Position numbers and translations under genes: made by a program. Shown here in pieces: positions 43,001 to 52,000 of a stretch of DNA of 64,000 nucleotides (position 1 is its first letter; each line of letters starts with the position of its first letter). The DNA is from JAVBMV01 sp031552145 (lineage in GTDB: Bacteria > Myxococcota > Myxococcia > Myxococcales > UBA5297). A model generated the notes under the pieces. The model was not told where the DNA came from, made no database searches, and saw only the letters and a list, made by a program, of their open reading frames with translations. The stretch is from contig JAVBMV010000013.1 of assembly GCA_031552145.1 (NCBI GenBank), positions 62,001 to 126,000 of the forward strand, written 5' to 3'.

Positions 43001-44499
43001 GCGCCGACCGGATCGAGACGGCGGGCGAGATCGCCGCCGACGGTCTCCCCGATGTGGTGGGGCTCAGCAATGACGTCAGCTTCCCGGTGGAGCTGGCGAT
43101 CAATATGGCAGCCTTCGCCGCCTCGACCGCGCTGCAGACGGCGCAGCTCGCCACCGAGACGGCCGCCGGCATCATCGAGCTCTCGATGGCCGAAGATCAG
43201 GCGCGCCGCGAGGCGAAGCTCTCCGACCTGAGGGATCAGGCTGGCCTGAACGCGCAGCTCTCGCAGAATAAGCTCGCCGCCATCGAGGGCGAGCTTCGCG
43301 CGGCGACCATAACCGCCGACAACGAGATCAAGCAGCGCGAGGCGCTCATCGAGGCGCTCAGCCGCAACCTCGAGATGGATCTGGCCTACGAGAAGGAGCT
43401 CTTCGAGCTGCGCGACCGCCGCGACAAGGTGATGATGCGCTTCTTCGAGGAGCCCAGGCTCCGCGTCCAGGTGCTGCGCCAGGGCATCGTCTATCTGCAG
43501 CGCCAGCAGGAGTACTACCAGATCGTCCAGCGCGCGCAGCTGCTCGAGGGGCGCTACGCGGCGCTCAACTCGCGCCTCACCAACCTGAACAATCTGCTCG
43601 CGAGCCCGACGGTCATCTTCGCCCACGCCAACAGATTGGCCCGCGCCGAGTCGCGGCTCGATCGCGCCAAGGGCCTCCTCTACGATTGGGTGGTCGCGCT
43701 CGAGTACTATGCCGTCCGCCCCTTCATCGATCAGCGCCTCGCCATCCTCCTGGCGCGCAACCCCGGCCAGCTCGAAGGCATCGCGCGCGAGCTCGAGCGC
43801 CTGGGCAAGACCTGCGGCGGTCGGATCAGCTACGAAGTGGCGGAGCTCTCGGTGCGTGACGATCTGCTCGGCCTCGGCTTCGACATCACCCGCGGCGAGG
43901 GCGAGGAGGCCTCTGTCTTGACGGCGGGCGAGCGCTTCCGCTCGGTGCTGCGCCGCGGCATCGTCCCGGTCGACACCCAGGTGCGCTACAGCTCCGACGA
44001 GCGGATCGGCGACCTCATCGCCAACCGCCAGGTGCTCTCGGCCAGCTTCCCCATCCGCCTCTCCGACTTCGCCAACCTGCCGCTCGCCTGCAACGCCAAG
44101 ATCGCCTCGATCGACGTCGAGCTGGTGGGCGAGGGGCTCGGCAAGGGTCGACCCACCGTGACGCTGCTCTATGACGGGACGAGCCAGCTGCGCTCCTGCC
44201 AGCCCGACATCGGCGCCATCGTCGGCGCGCTCGAGACGGGCATGACCAGCTTCGGCGAGATCACCGACCTGCGCACCGACGGCCGCAGCGCGTCGCTGGT
44301 CGCCTCCATCGGCTCCTTCGGGGCCGAGGGGACGGCGAACCAGACCTTCGAGGGGATGCCGCTGGCGACCACCTTCACCGTTCTGATCGATCCGGCGACG
44401 GGTGAGAACCGCCGCATCGACTGGAACGCGCTGGAGGATGTCCGCCTCAAGCTCACCTACGCCTATCAGGATGTCTTCCCCGTTGGGCAGTGCAAGTGA
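40030..44499 (+). CDS. TcA-like lipoprotein, first of a tandem pair
   Basis: A 1489-residue predicted lipoprotein. MRSLRVHLVAVAALAVAASC gives the lipobox, and GGAGG precedes ATG 40030 by five bases, so the frame's 63-codon upstream extension is not used. A Cys-rich head of ten or more cysteines (about 40-85) is followed by a beta domain, then about 1000 residues of mostly alpha helix. Near residue 1007 a Gly/Pro loop (LPDVVGLSND) lies between two long helical stretches, after which comes a charged coiled coil (about 1060-1180). The C-terminus is beta-rich with TFEGMPL (about 1440) and DVRLKLTYAYQDV. To my eye the last two-thirds resembles the channel and TcB-binding region of Tc-toxin A subunits. 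It is cotranscribed with the paralog eight bases downstream. Confidence 0.8.
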   Translation: MRSLRVHLVAVAALAVAASCSDEGGGKKRTPPDLGSASLHMTSSTGCLIDSDCVDGHFCFQGECSWECNAEAPCATGSSCSPRGRCLSDEKVNQVAEEGQAEGLEQDEEAAAAIPSQAGTIEVLTPPERTVEVDEGQPFVEVTLVTKTPVPEGVLLYRVQVDGAEQDAAAQQVLRSEGTDTFKFRIPTGNAALALADAKAQQNYLMTSVGGYSITLVPRIGASGLYAGGVQIDQFGGATIPLRFGLKVEPAGLSFHDPGVTARYLLLPISSQDVFTPSREGLDQNEGGVASAWLQRTLEWDAIAKVWFARFEQEFAVSPDSKVIPSGTTDKVYRALRVEIEKVEGKRATGALADRFKGFFDTRSADGVVTKGATSTSGVLTATRVGPLPEAARTPRLTANDETEPGLRAELGVEACDVEENGKMAIAALAEGAATAHPGSACAGVDSAAAFQGLSTEGRALCAVDLAEQALKGELIAKKVLEYLDPATAQNMPESFQEFLERCATEGGPCAPRAQVVCAEKALAHAYQQLQEADVNADVAAMMAHYQDVARESYLGRQLAAFQVDTNTRLEWLRKAEAPLFLANELKAYNEKILATWESKVLGAHFDVLALQFSPWALEVLGRATTNEAAASVRSELLMDQTQTWQGAMESLQIATRRWNELYQDDMNRLAKTRTVRTHLFDLYLSAATLAVLNTNGGSSASNAVIGSGFSALLTSLEELSLDFNQRIFMRDAEVVLNRSVDPSDSSQTIMSDRQQSALKAIADADASVTSVLAEIHATELNSKILTNRMITQVEELRSELVDLCGLPLGCSVSDITHGDLQNNNCMPTTLPGRCGFLVAPGSEEYGSFDDMRGLTNASEASQALLRIREAANLQQTAMEEFRANASRAEIEIASADGFATKMTQWDTMRRTAAAEVEKIVDEMLKAGGGAMKTELDGIAKMQEMRTAAYEEQKEAVANWSKLNHEGVESDIKHMRAMTALQTTSKWLAFGADRIETAGEIAADGLPDVVGLSNDVSFPVELAINMAAFAASTALQTAQLATETAAGIIELSMAEDQARREAKLSDLRDQAGLNAQLSQNKLAAIEGELRAATITADNEIKQREALIEALSRNLEMDLAYEKELFELRDRRDKVMMRFFEEPRLRVQVLRQGIVYLQRQQEYYQIVQRAQLLEGRYAALNSRLTNLNNLLASPTVIFAHANRLARAESRLDRAKGLLYDWVVALEYYAVRPFIDQRLAILLARNPGQLEGIARELERLGKTCGGRISYEVAELSVRDDLLGLGFDITRGEGEEASVLTAGERFRSVLRRGIVPVDTQVRYSSDERIGDLIANRQVLSASFPIRLSDFANLPLACNAKIASIDVELVGEGLGKGRPTVTLLYDGTSQLRSCQPDIGAIVGALETGMTSFGEITDLRTDGRSASLVASIGSFGAEGTANQTFEGMPLATTFTVLIDPATGENRRIDWNALEDVRLKLTYAYQDVFPVGQCK

Positions 44500-44507
44500 G
44501 GTTGCCA

Positions 44508-47500
44508 ATGACAAAGCGCTACTACGACAGAAGATGTCTTCTCCTGTTGCTTTCGGGCCTGGCCCTCGGGGTCATGGCCTGCGGCGACGATGCTCCTTCA
44601 CGCAAGCTGCCGGGGGCCGCTGCCGCCCAGGTCTCGGCTATCAGGGCAGAGTCGAAGAATGGCTGCCGCCTCGATGACGATTGCGCGGCGGGTCTCCATT
44701 GTTTCCAGAACGTCTGCCTCACGGAGTGCTCGGCCGCGAAGCCCTGCGCCAATGGCGAGGTCTGCTCGGCGCGGGGCCGCTGCCTCGTCTCCTCCGGTAC
44801 GCCGGCGGCGCTCAAGGCCATCCGCGCGCTGCAGGCTCCCGAGTCGATCAGGCTGCCGCAAGAGGCGGAGGAGGGGCTCGACGAGGCCGCGCTCGGCGCG
44901 GTCGCGAGCGACCTCTCCGAGGTCGAGGTCGACTTCTGGGCTCCGAACGAGTCGGTGGCCGTCCGCCCTGGGGTCACCTTCATCGACGTGCTGCTCACGA
45001 CGAAGTCGGACGTGCCCGGCGGCGAGCTGCTCTACTACGTGCAGGGCGATGAAGAGGATGCGCCGCGCGAGGCGTCGCGCGCCGAGGGCACGCGCAGCTT
45101 CACGCTCAAGGTGCCGACGGGCAGCGCCGCCGAGGGGACCGCTCGCCAGGTGACGATCGTCACCGCCGTGGGAAGCCACTCGATCCTGCTGCTCCCCGCG
45201 CCGCCCATGTCGGGTTGGTACGCGGGCCAGTTTATCCCCACCACCTTCGGCGGGGCCGCGCTTCCGCTCGAGGTGGGGCTCGAGCTGGCGCCCGCGGAGG
45301 CGATCAGCATCGCCGAAGCGCAGAGCGCCTGGATCTGGTTGCCCACATCGACTGACAACCTGTTGTCGCTCGCCGTGGGCAGCGGCTTCAAGTATGTGCG
45401 CCGCCCGCTCGTCAAGGAGAACAACATCTGGGTCGCGCAGTTCAACGAGACGGTCCTTCCGTCGCGCTACGTCGACTCCGAGGAGCTCTACCCCAACATG
45501 TGGCGCGCGGTGCGCTTCGAGGTGACCGAGGAGGATGGCCTCATTATCAATGGCTCCCTCGCCGACCGCTTCAACAACCTCTTCGATCTGCGCAGCGCCG
45601 ACGGTACGGTAACGCCCGAGACAGCGCTCGTCGCTGGCGCCTATCAACTGCAGCGCAGCAGCGCCCTTCCAACGCTACAGAATGGCGAGCTGAAGGAGGG
45701 CTCCAGCACGGTGCCCGCCACCATCAATCAGCTGCCACCCGACGTTCCCTCTTGCACCTCGGAGGTCTGGGCCGGAATCGTGGGGCTGCCCGCGGCCTGC
45801 CCCGCTAGCTTCGTCGGCGTCTCGACCATCGACTTACAAAACGACGAGGCGAACTGGGCCACCTGCGCGATCGATCTCACCGACCTGGTGCTCTCCGGGG
45901 GCGAGACCATCGCCGCGAAGCTGAACAAGTACCTCGATCCCGCCGTGGCAAGCACCCTGCCGATGAGCTTCGACGAGTTCGTCCAGGACTGCGCCAGCGA
46001 GACGCCGCGCGAGTGTGTCCTCAAGCGTGAGGTGCCCTGCGCGCGCGAGCTCGTCGCCCATGTCTTCGCCGGCGCCACGCAGAGCGGTGCGCAGGTCATG
46101 GCCGATCTCTCGGCCGCCTATGACAGGACGACCAGCGAGGTCTTCATCGGCCGACAGCTGGCGGCTTTCTATACCGACACCCAGATCCGCCTGCGTTGGC
46201 TCGAGTCGGGCGAGGCCCCTGCCTTCCTCGCCTCGACGCTCAAGGAGTACAACGTCGCCATCCTCAACGAGTGGCGCAGCGAGGTGCTCGCCTCTCATCT
46301 CAATGGCGTCTTCGGACAGATCGATGCCTCGGGTCTCGCCGTCCTCTCCCGCGCGGTCGATGATCCCGCCGCCAACTCCACCCGCAAGGCGCTGCTCGGC
46401 GAGCTCGCCAACTCGTGGCGCGCCGCGGCCGATGCGCTTCAGGTCCTCGCGCAGCGGTGGAACGTGATCCTTCAGGACGAGGCCTCCCGCCGCGACGCCG
46501 CGACCGAGATTCGTCCCCAGGCCCTTCGCCTCTACATCAGCGCCGCCATGCTTCAGGCGCTCAACAACGCCACCGGCTCTGGCGCGCTGGGCATCAGCTT
46601 CGGCACCGCGATGTCGAAGCTCCTCGCCGAGACCGCCAAGCTGAACATGTCCTTCAATGCGCTCATCTTCGCTCGCGACGCCGAGATCGTCACGTCTCGT
46701 TCAGTCGATCCGCGCAGCGACGCACGTTCGCTCTTGAAGGATCTGCAGGCGACGGCCGAGTCGGCGGTGGCCGATGCCGAAAAGATGATCGACTTTGTCA
46801 TCGACGAGGCGCAGAAGTCGCGCATCGACGTCACCACCCTGACCGCCGAGTTCGAGGATCAGCTCCTCGGCCTGCGCGATGAGCTCATCTCGCTCTGCGG
46901 CCTCCCTTCGGGGTGCACCGCGCAGGAGATGGCCACCGCTCCCGAGTGCGCGGCGCCGGTCGAGGCGGGCTATTGCGGCTACGCTCTCGCGCGCGGCGCG
47001 GCGGGCAAGGCCCCTGCCATGCCCGAGGGGAGCAGCACCTCCTCCTCGACCGCCGGCCAGAAGCTGCTCGCGCTGAGAGAGGCGGGCCTCGCCAAGCAGG
47101 CGGCGATGGCCAAGACCACCGAGCTAGCGCAGAAGGCCTCTGTGCTCAACGCGACGGCGATGGCCTTTGCCAATGCCATCAAGTCCTGGGATGCGAAGCG
47201 GCAGACGGTGAACAACGAGGTAACGAAGCTGCTCGGCGAAATCGGCACCCTCAACAACGCCAAGGTGCAGGCGGCGGTCAAGGCCTTCGAGGCGAAGCAC
47301 AAGGAGCGCGAGGCGCGGTATGAGCAGCAGGTTGCGCTGGTCGAGAAGGCGCGCACCATCGGCGTCGAGGGTGCGCAGCGCGACGTGGAGAAGATGGGCA
47401 AGATCCTCGGCCTCAATATCGCGGCCACCGTGCTTGGCCGCGCCGCCGACAGAGTCGATGCCTGGGCCGAGGTCGCGGTCAGCGGACTTCCGCAAGAGGT

Positions 47501-48932
47501 CGGCCTCTCGTGCGACCCCTCCTTCGCGGCACGTCTGGCGATTCGCACCGGGACAGTGGGAGTCGGTACCGGCCTCTACGTGGCCTCCGATGCGCTCACC
47601 ATCGCCGCCATGGCCGCGGAGAACTCGCGCCAGGCTGCCTCGATCCTCGAGAACGCCGAGTCGGCCGCGCTGGAGGGATTGACCGATCCCGAGGACATCA
47701 AGGCCGAGAACGAGTTCGCCGACATGGAGGAGGCGATCCGCCTGGGCAACATCGAGAGCGAGGCGAAGGTCTCCACGCTCAAGGCGCTGATCGAAGCGCG
47801 GCGCCGCAGCGTCGAGGTCGAGCTGGCGCGCAGCAAAGACGCTCAGGAGCTGGAGGATCGGCTCGACACCTGGCGCATGGCGCTCATCGATGCCGCGCTC
47901 GCCGAGGCGAACAGCTGGGAGGCGGAGCTCTCCATCCTCCAGCGCGAGCAGGCCTACTTCCAGGTGGTGCAGAGCGCGCAGATGCTCAACGCACGCTTCG
48001 CCTCCATGAGCGAACGCTGGACCGATATCCGCAACCTCCTGGGGAGCGCCGACGTTCTCTTCTCTGTCTCCAACCGCATCGCCCGCGCCGAGAGCCGGCT
48101 CGATACAGCCCGCCGCTCTATGGAGGAGTGGCTGGTCGCGCTCGAGTATTACTCGGTGCGTCCCTTCGTCGCGGAGCACCAAGCGATCCTCCTCGCGCGC
48201 AACCCCGGGCAGCTCTCCGCCATCGCGACGGAGTTCGCGCGGCTGCAGAAAGTTTGCGGCGGCCCCGTCACCGAGCAGATCGTCGAGATCTCCGTGCGTG
48301 ATGACCTGCTCGGCATGAGCCACGCGGTAGGTGACGCCGAAGGCGCCATGACCGAGCCCGGTTCGCGACTGCGCGCGCTCTTCGCCCGTAAGGAGGCGCC
48401 GGGCTTCAAGCGCGTGCCCTACACCACCAAGCTCAAGGTGGGCGAGCTGCTGGCGCAGGATGCGGCTTGGGCTGTTTCCTTCCCAATCAGCATCGAGTCC
48501 TTCGCCAACCTCTCGAAGGCGTGCAACGCGAAGATCAGCTCCATCGCGGTGCAGCTCGTCGGCGACAAGATCGGCAGCGGGTTGCCAGTGGTCTCCATCG
48601 CCTACGACGGCGTCGGGCAGCTGCGCTCCTGTCAGCCCAACATCGCCACCTACGTCAAGCAGTTCTCCGAGGGCTCTACCGCCTTCGGGCGCGTCACGCC
48701 CTTCAAGATGGGCGGCAGGACCGTCTCTCCCATCGCGCGCTTCAACGAGTACGCGCCGGAGAGCTCCTCCAACCTGACGCTGGAGGGGCTGCCGCTCGCG
48801 GCGGGCTACGCGCTCATCATCGACAAGTCGCTCCCCGCCAACCAGGGCGTCGATTGGGAGCGCCTCGAGGACGTGAAGTTGAGGGTGCGCTTCAACTACC
48901 AGGACGTCTTCCCCGAGGGGCAATGCAAGTAA
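44508..48932 (+). CDS. TcA-like lipoprotein, second of a tandem pair
   Basis: A 1474-residue paralog of the preceding protein, collinear along its whole length. It has a lipobox (GLALGVMAC), a Cys-rich head (NGCRLDDDCAAGLHC), a beta domain, a long helical region, a loop near residue 995 (LPQEVGLSCDPSF), a coiled coil and a beta-rich end with LTLEGLPLAAGY and DVKLRVRFNYQDVF. Conservation is highest near the C-terminus; for example VALEYYSVRPF and LLARNPGQL occur in both, as does SVRDDLLGM/L. ATG 44508 has GAGG seven bases upstream; the frame's six-codon upstream extension overlaps the previous gene. Function is inferred to be shared: a surface-anchored helical assembly. A large hairpin follows the stop. 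Confidence 0.8.
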   Translation: MTKRYYDRRCLLLLLSGLALGVMACGDDAPSRKLPGAAAAQVSAIRAESKNGCRLDDDCAAGLHCFQNVCLTECSAAKPCANGEVCSARGRCLVSSGTPAALKAIRALQAPESIRLPQEAEEGLDEAALGAVASDLSEVEVDFWAPNESVAVRPGVTFIDVLLTTKSDVPGGELLYYVQGDEEDAPREASRAEGTRSFTLKVPTGSAAEGTARQVTIVTAVGSHSILLLPAPPMSGWYAGQFIPTTFGGAALPLEVGLELAPAEAISIAEAQSAWIWLPTSTDNLLSLAVGSGFKYVRRPLVKENNIWVAQFNETVLPSRYVDSEELYPNMWRAVRFEVTEEDGLIINGSLADRFNNLFDLRSADGTVTPETALVAGAYQLQRSSALPTLQNGELKEGSSTVPATINQLPPDVPSCTSEVWAGIVGLPAACPASFVGVSTIDLQNDEANWATCAIDLTDLVLSGGETIAAKLNKYLDPAVASTLPMSFDEFVQDCASETPRECVLKREVPCARELVAHVFAGATQSGAQVMADLSAAYDRTTSEVFIGRQLAAFYTDTQIRLRWLESGEAPAFLASTLKEYNVAILNEWRSEVLASHLNGVFGQIDASGLAVLSRAVDDPAANSTRKALLGELANSWRAAADALQVLAQRWNVILQDEASRRDAATEIRPQALRLYISAAMLQALNNATGSGALGISFGTAMSKLLAETAKLNMSFNALIFARDAEIVTSRSVDPRSDARSLLKDLQATAESAVADAEKMIDFVIDEAQKSRIDVTTLTAEFEDQLLGLRDELISLCGLPSGCTAQEMATAPECAAPVEAGYCGYALARGAAGKAPAMPEGSSTSSSTAGQKLLALREAGLAKQAAMAKTTELAQKASVLNATAMAFANAIKSWDAKRQTVNNEVTKLLGEIGTLNNAKVQAAVKAFEAKHKEREARYEQQVALVEKARTIGVEGAQRDVEKMGKILGLNIAATVLGRAADRVDAWAEVAVSGLPQEVGLSCDPSFAARLAIRTGTVGVGTGLYVASDALTIAAMAAENSRQAASILENAESAALEGLTDPEDIKAENEFADMEEAIRLGNIESEAKVSTLKALIEARRRSVEVELARSKDAQELEDRLDTWRMALIDAALAEANSWEAELSILQREQAYFQVVQSAQMLNARFASMSERWTDIRNLLGSADVLFSVSNRIARAESRLDTARRSMEEWLVALEYYSVRPFVAEHQAILLARNPGQLSAIATEFARLQKVCGGPVTEQIVEISVRDDLLGMSHAVGDAEGAMTEPGSRLRALFARKEAPGFKRVPYTTKLKVGELLAQDAAWAVSFPISIESFANLSKACNAKISSIAVQLVGDKIGSGLPVVSIAYDGVGQLRSCQPNIATYVKQFSEGSTAFGRVTPFKMGGRTVSPIARFNEYAPESSSNLTLEGLPLAAGYALIIDKSLPANQGVDWERLEDVKLRVRFNYQDVFPEGQCK

Positions 48933-48961
48933 CCGAGAGAGCAGCTCGGTAGCGCAACATT

Positions 48962-49001
48962 CTCGGGCGGCGTGTCAGCCGGCGGCTGGCCGCCGCCCGA
49001 G
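48962..49001 (+). terminator. Hairpin terminator after the tandem TcA-like genes
   Basis: CTCGGGCGGCG (48962-48972) pairs perfectly with CGCCGCCCGAG (48991-49001); an inner CAGCC/GGCTG stem fills most of the loop. It starts 29 bp after the stop and ends 30 bp before the next start. There is no T tract. It probably separates the paralog pair from the Kelch giant. Confidence 0.7.
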
Positions 49002-49031
49002 CGTCTTATGTGATGAAGGAGAATGTGGGTC

Positions 49032-52000
49032 ATGAGAGCTCTCGGAACTTTCTCGGTCGTATTACTGCTCGGATTGGCGAGCGCCTGCGAAGAGCAGGGC
49101 GGTCTCGCGGGCCCGGGTGCTCGGCCTACAGTGCCGGAGCTCAAGAGCGTGGCGCAGGGTGTGACCACCGAGGTGATCGCCAGCGTCGGGTGGGAGAAGC
49201 TCTCGATCGATATGCCTCCGGCAAGGACGGGCCATCTCGTGGTTGGGCTCGGCGGCGGGAAGGTGCTGCTCTTTGGCGGCGTCGCCAGCGACGGGACGAC
49301 TCTATTGGGCGACACTTGGCTTTGGGATGGGGCGACCTGGAAACAGGACCAAAGATCCGCCCATCCAACCGCGCGCAAAAAGAGCGCCATGGTGTTTTGC
49401 GGCGGCTCCGTGCTCTTGATGGGGGGCGAAGGTGTCGGGACAGGAAATGCCTTTCTGAGTGACACCTGGAGGTGGACCGAAAGCGCCGGGTGGACTGACG
49501 TGACGCCTGCCGCCGCGCAGAATCTGGGGAGCAGGAGAGGGCACTCCATGTCCTGCCGGCTCTCCCCATCGTCGGTATTGCTCTACGGAGGCGAGAAGCC
49601 AGCGGGTATCGAAAAATCATTCTATACTTGGGCGGGCAGCGCGTGGGTGGCCGTGTCATTGGTCGACGGTGTCGAGCGAACGGGTCACATGATGGCGCGC
49701 GTAGGCAGCACGGTGCTCGTGGCGGGCGGGTCCGATAGTGACGGGTCGCTCCGCTCCGCGCAGCGGCTAGACTTGACGAACTCAAAATGGCTCGACGTCG
49801 AAGACCTGCCATCGGAGTGCGTGGACTGTGCGATGGTGGGCGATTCTAGCTCCATCTATCTGTTGGGAACGAACCCGGCGGGGACGCAGAAGGTACCGCT
49901 GGCTTGGAAGTATGCCAGCGATACTTGGACCTCGGTGACGCTCTCTGACGGCAGGTTGCCGCACCTCTCTCTCGAGAGCACGGCGATCGCTGGCGGAGAC
50001 TCCGAGCTGATACTCATCGGAGGGAAGTCTCGTCTGGATAGTGCGGCCGCCATGGAGATGTGGCGCATCGCTCCGTCGGACGGAGCGGACATGCGTTGGA
50101 GGGCCAAGTTCCCGCCGGCCCGAACAGGGCACGCCATGGCAGGCTTGGGCGGCGGGAAGGTGCTGCTCTTTGGCGGAGATGCAAGGCGAAATGTGACAGA
50201 TGCCCCCCAATACCTGAGCGACACCTGGGTCTGGAGTTCGAGCGAGGGATGGAAGGAGAAGGAATCCGCGTACACGCCAACGGCGCGCGCAAATCACGCC
50301 ATGTCGTGGAGTGGCTCGAGTGGCAACGCGTATCTCTATGGAGGCAGGGGCTCGAGCGGGCTGCTGAGTGACACCTGGACCTGGACCGACAACAATGTCT
50401 GGGAAAAGAACAGCGATGTTACTCCGGGGACGCGCGCTCATCACGCCATGGCCTTCGCCGGAAACTCCAAAGGTGCGCTCATGCTCGGGGGCATCATCGA
50501 TGCCGCGGGCGAACGTTCGCTGCAGTGCCGCTTCCTCGATAGGACTTGGAAACAGGACAATGAGAACCTATCGGTGACCATTTCTGGTCACGCCTTGGCC
50601 TCGATTGAAGACAGCGTCGGTCTGGGCATTCTTCAGTTTGGCGGCATTTCCGGTGACGGGAGCGGCTCTTTGGCCACCCCACGTCTTTGGAGAAGCAATA
50701 GTGGCTGGTCGCCCGCGCCGGGAACCGCCCCCATCTCCCGGACGGGGCACGCGATGGCCACCCTCTCGCGCAGCGCGCTCCTTTTCGGCGGCATCGAGAA
50801 CGCTACCATTGTTGTCGGCCTACAGCTCTTCAATGGCGCAGGATGGAGCGCCCCTGAGGTGACGTCGCCGACCGCGCCTTCCGCGAGGCACGCGCACGCC
50901 TTGGCGACGGCGGGGAATGGCGTGCTGCTCTTCGGCGGCTTCGACACGTCGGGAAAGCTCTTGGGCGAGACCTGGATACTCCAGCCCAGGATGCCCAATG
51001 GCAACAGCTGTTCGAAGAACGGTGAATGTGGCTCTGGCCACTGCATCGATGGCCGCTGCTGTGACAGCCTGTGTGACACCGAATGCCTGGCCTGCGACGT
51101 TTCAGGAAAGGAAGGGACCTGCTCGCGGGTCGAGGGGTCCCCTCACGGCGGGCGCAGCTGCGCCGGAGCCGATTCGGAATGTGCCGGAACCTGCAACGGC
51201 GCCTCGGATGAATGCGCGTGGCCATCAAAAATATGCGGCGCCGCGGCGACCTGCGACAGCGGACAGCTCATGGCGCGCCGATGCGACGAAGGCACCTGCG
51301 GAGCGCAGGCCGTCCGCTCGAGCTGCGCTCCGTACACCTGTCCCGAAGGGGAGACCGCCTGCGCCGAGAGGTGTGACGACAGTGGGGAATGCGACACGGA
51401 CGCAGACTGTATCGAGGCGAGGTGTCGTTCGCGCGGCACGCCAGGCTCCTATTGTCTCGCGACAACGGATTGTTCAGAGGGACTGGTCTGTATCGCGAGT
51501 CTCAACATCTGTTGCGACAAGGCTTGCTCTGGCGATTGCGAATCGTGTGCTGCTCCTGGAAAAGAGGGCACCTGCACGCTGGTAACTGGAAATCCGTGGG
51601 ACAAGGGCAAGTCCTGCGCGGGAGAGGGCGTCGAGGAGTGCAAAGGGAGTTGCGATGGCACCTCGGCGCAATGTTCTTGGCCGAGTGTAGTTTGTGGAAA
51701 GGCCTCTTGCAGTGGCGACTCCTTCCGCGCGGCGCCACATTGCTCGCAGGGAAAGTGCGAGGAGGTCGCGGCGGTCGATTGTGGCGGTCTCTTTTCCTGT
51801 GCGGACAGCGAGGCGTGCAATACCGCTTGCGCCTCAGACGCGGAGTGCGCCGCGGGCGCCTGGTGCAGCGGGAGCGCCTGCGTGGAGGATTTCCTCAAGG
51901 GCGAGAGGTGTACTCGGGATGCGCAGTGCCCAGGCAACTTCTGCCGCGATGGCTTCTGCTGCGAGAGCAGCTGCTCGGGCACCTGCGAGGCTTGCAATGC

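Noticed and set aside
40141..44514. Two long minus-strand open frames (739 and 691 codons)
   Set aside because: They are antisense shadows of the first TcA-like gene, with no signal peptide, ribosome-binding site or domain. The same holds for 47124-48923 under the second gene.
48962..49001. Inverted repeat as a possible attachment or integration site
   Set aside because: No integrase or matching second copy is visible, and its place after a stop fits a terminator.
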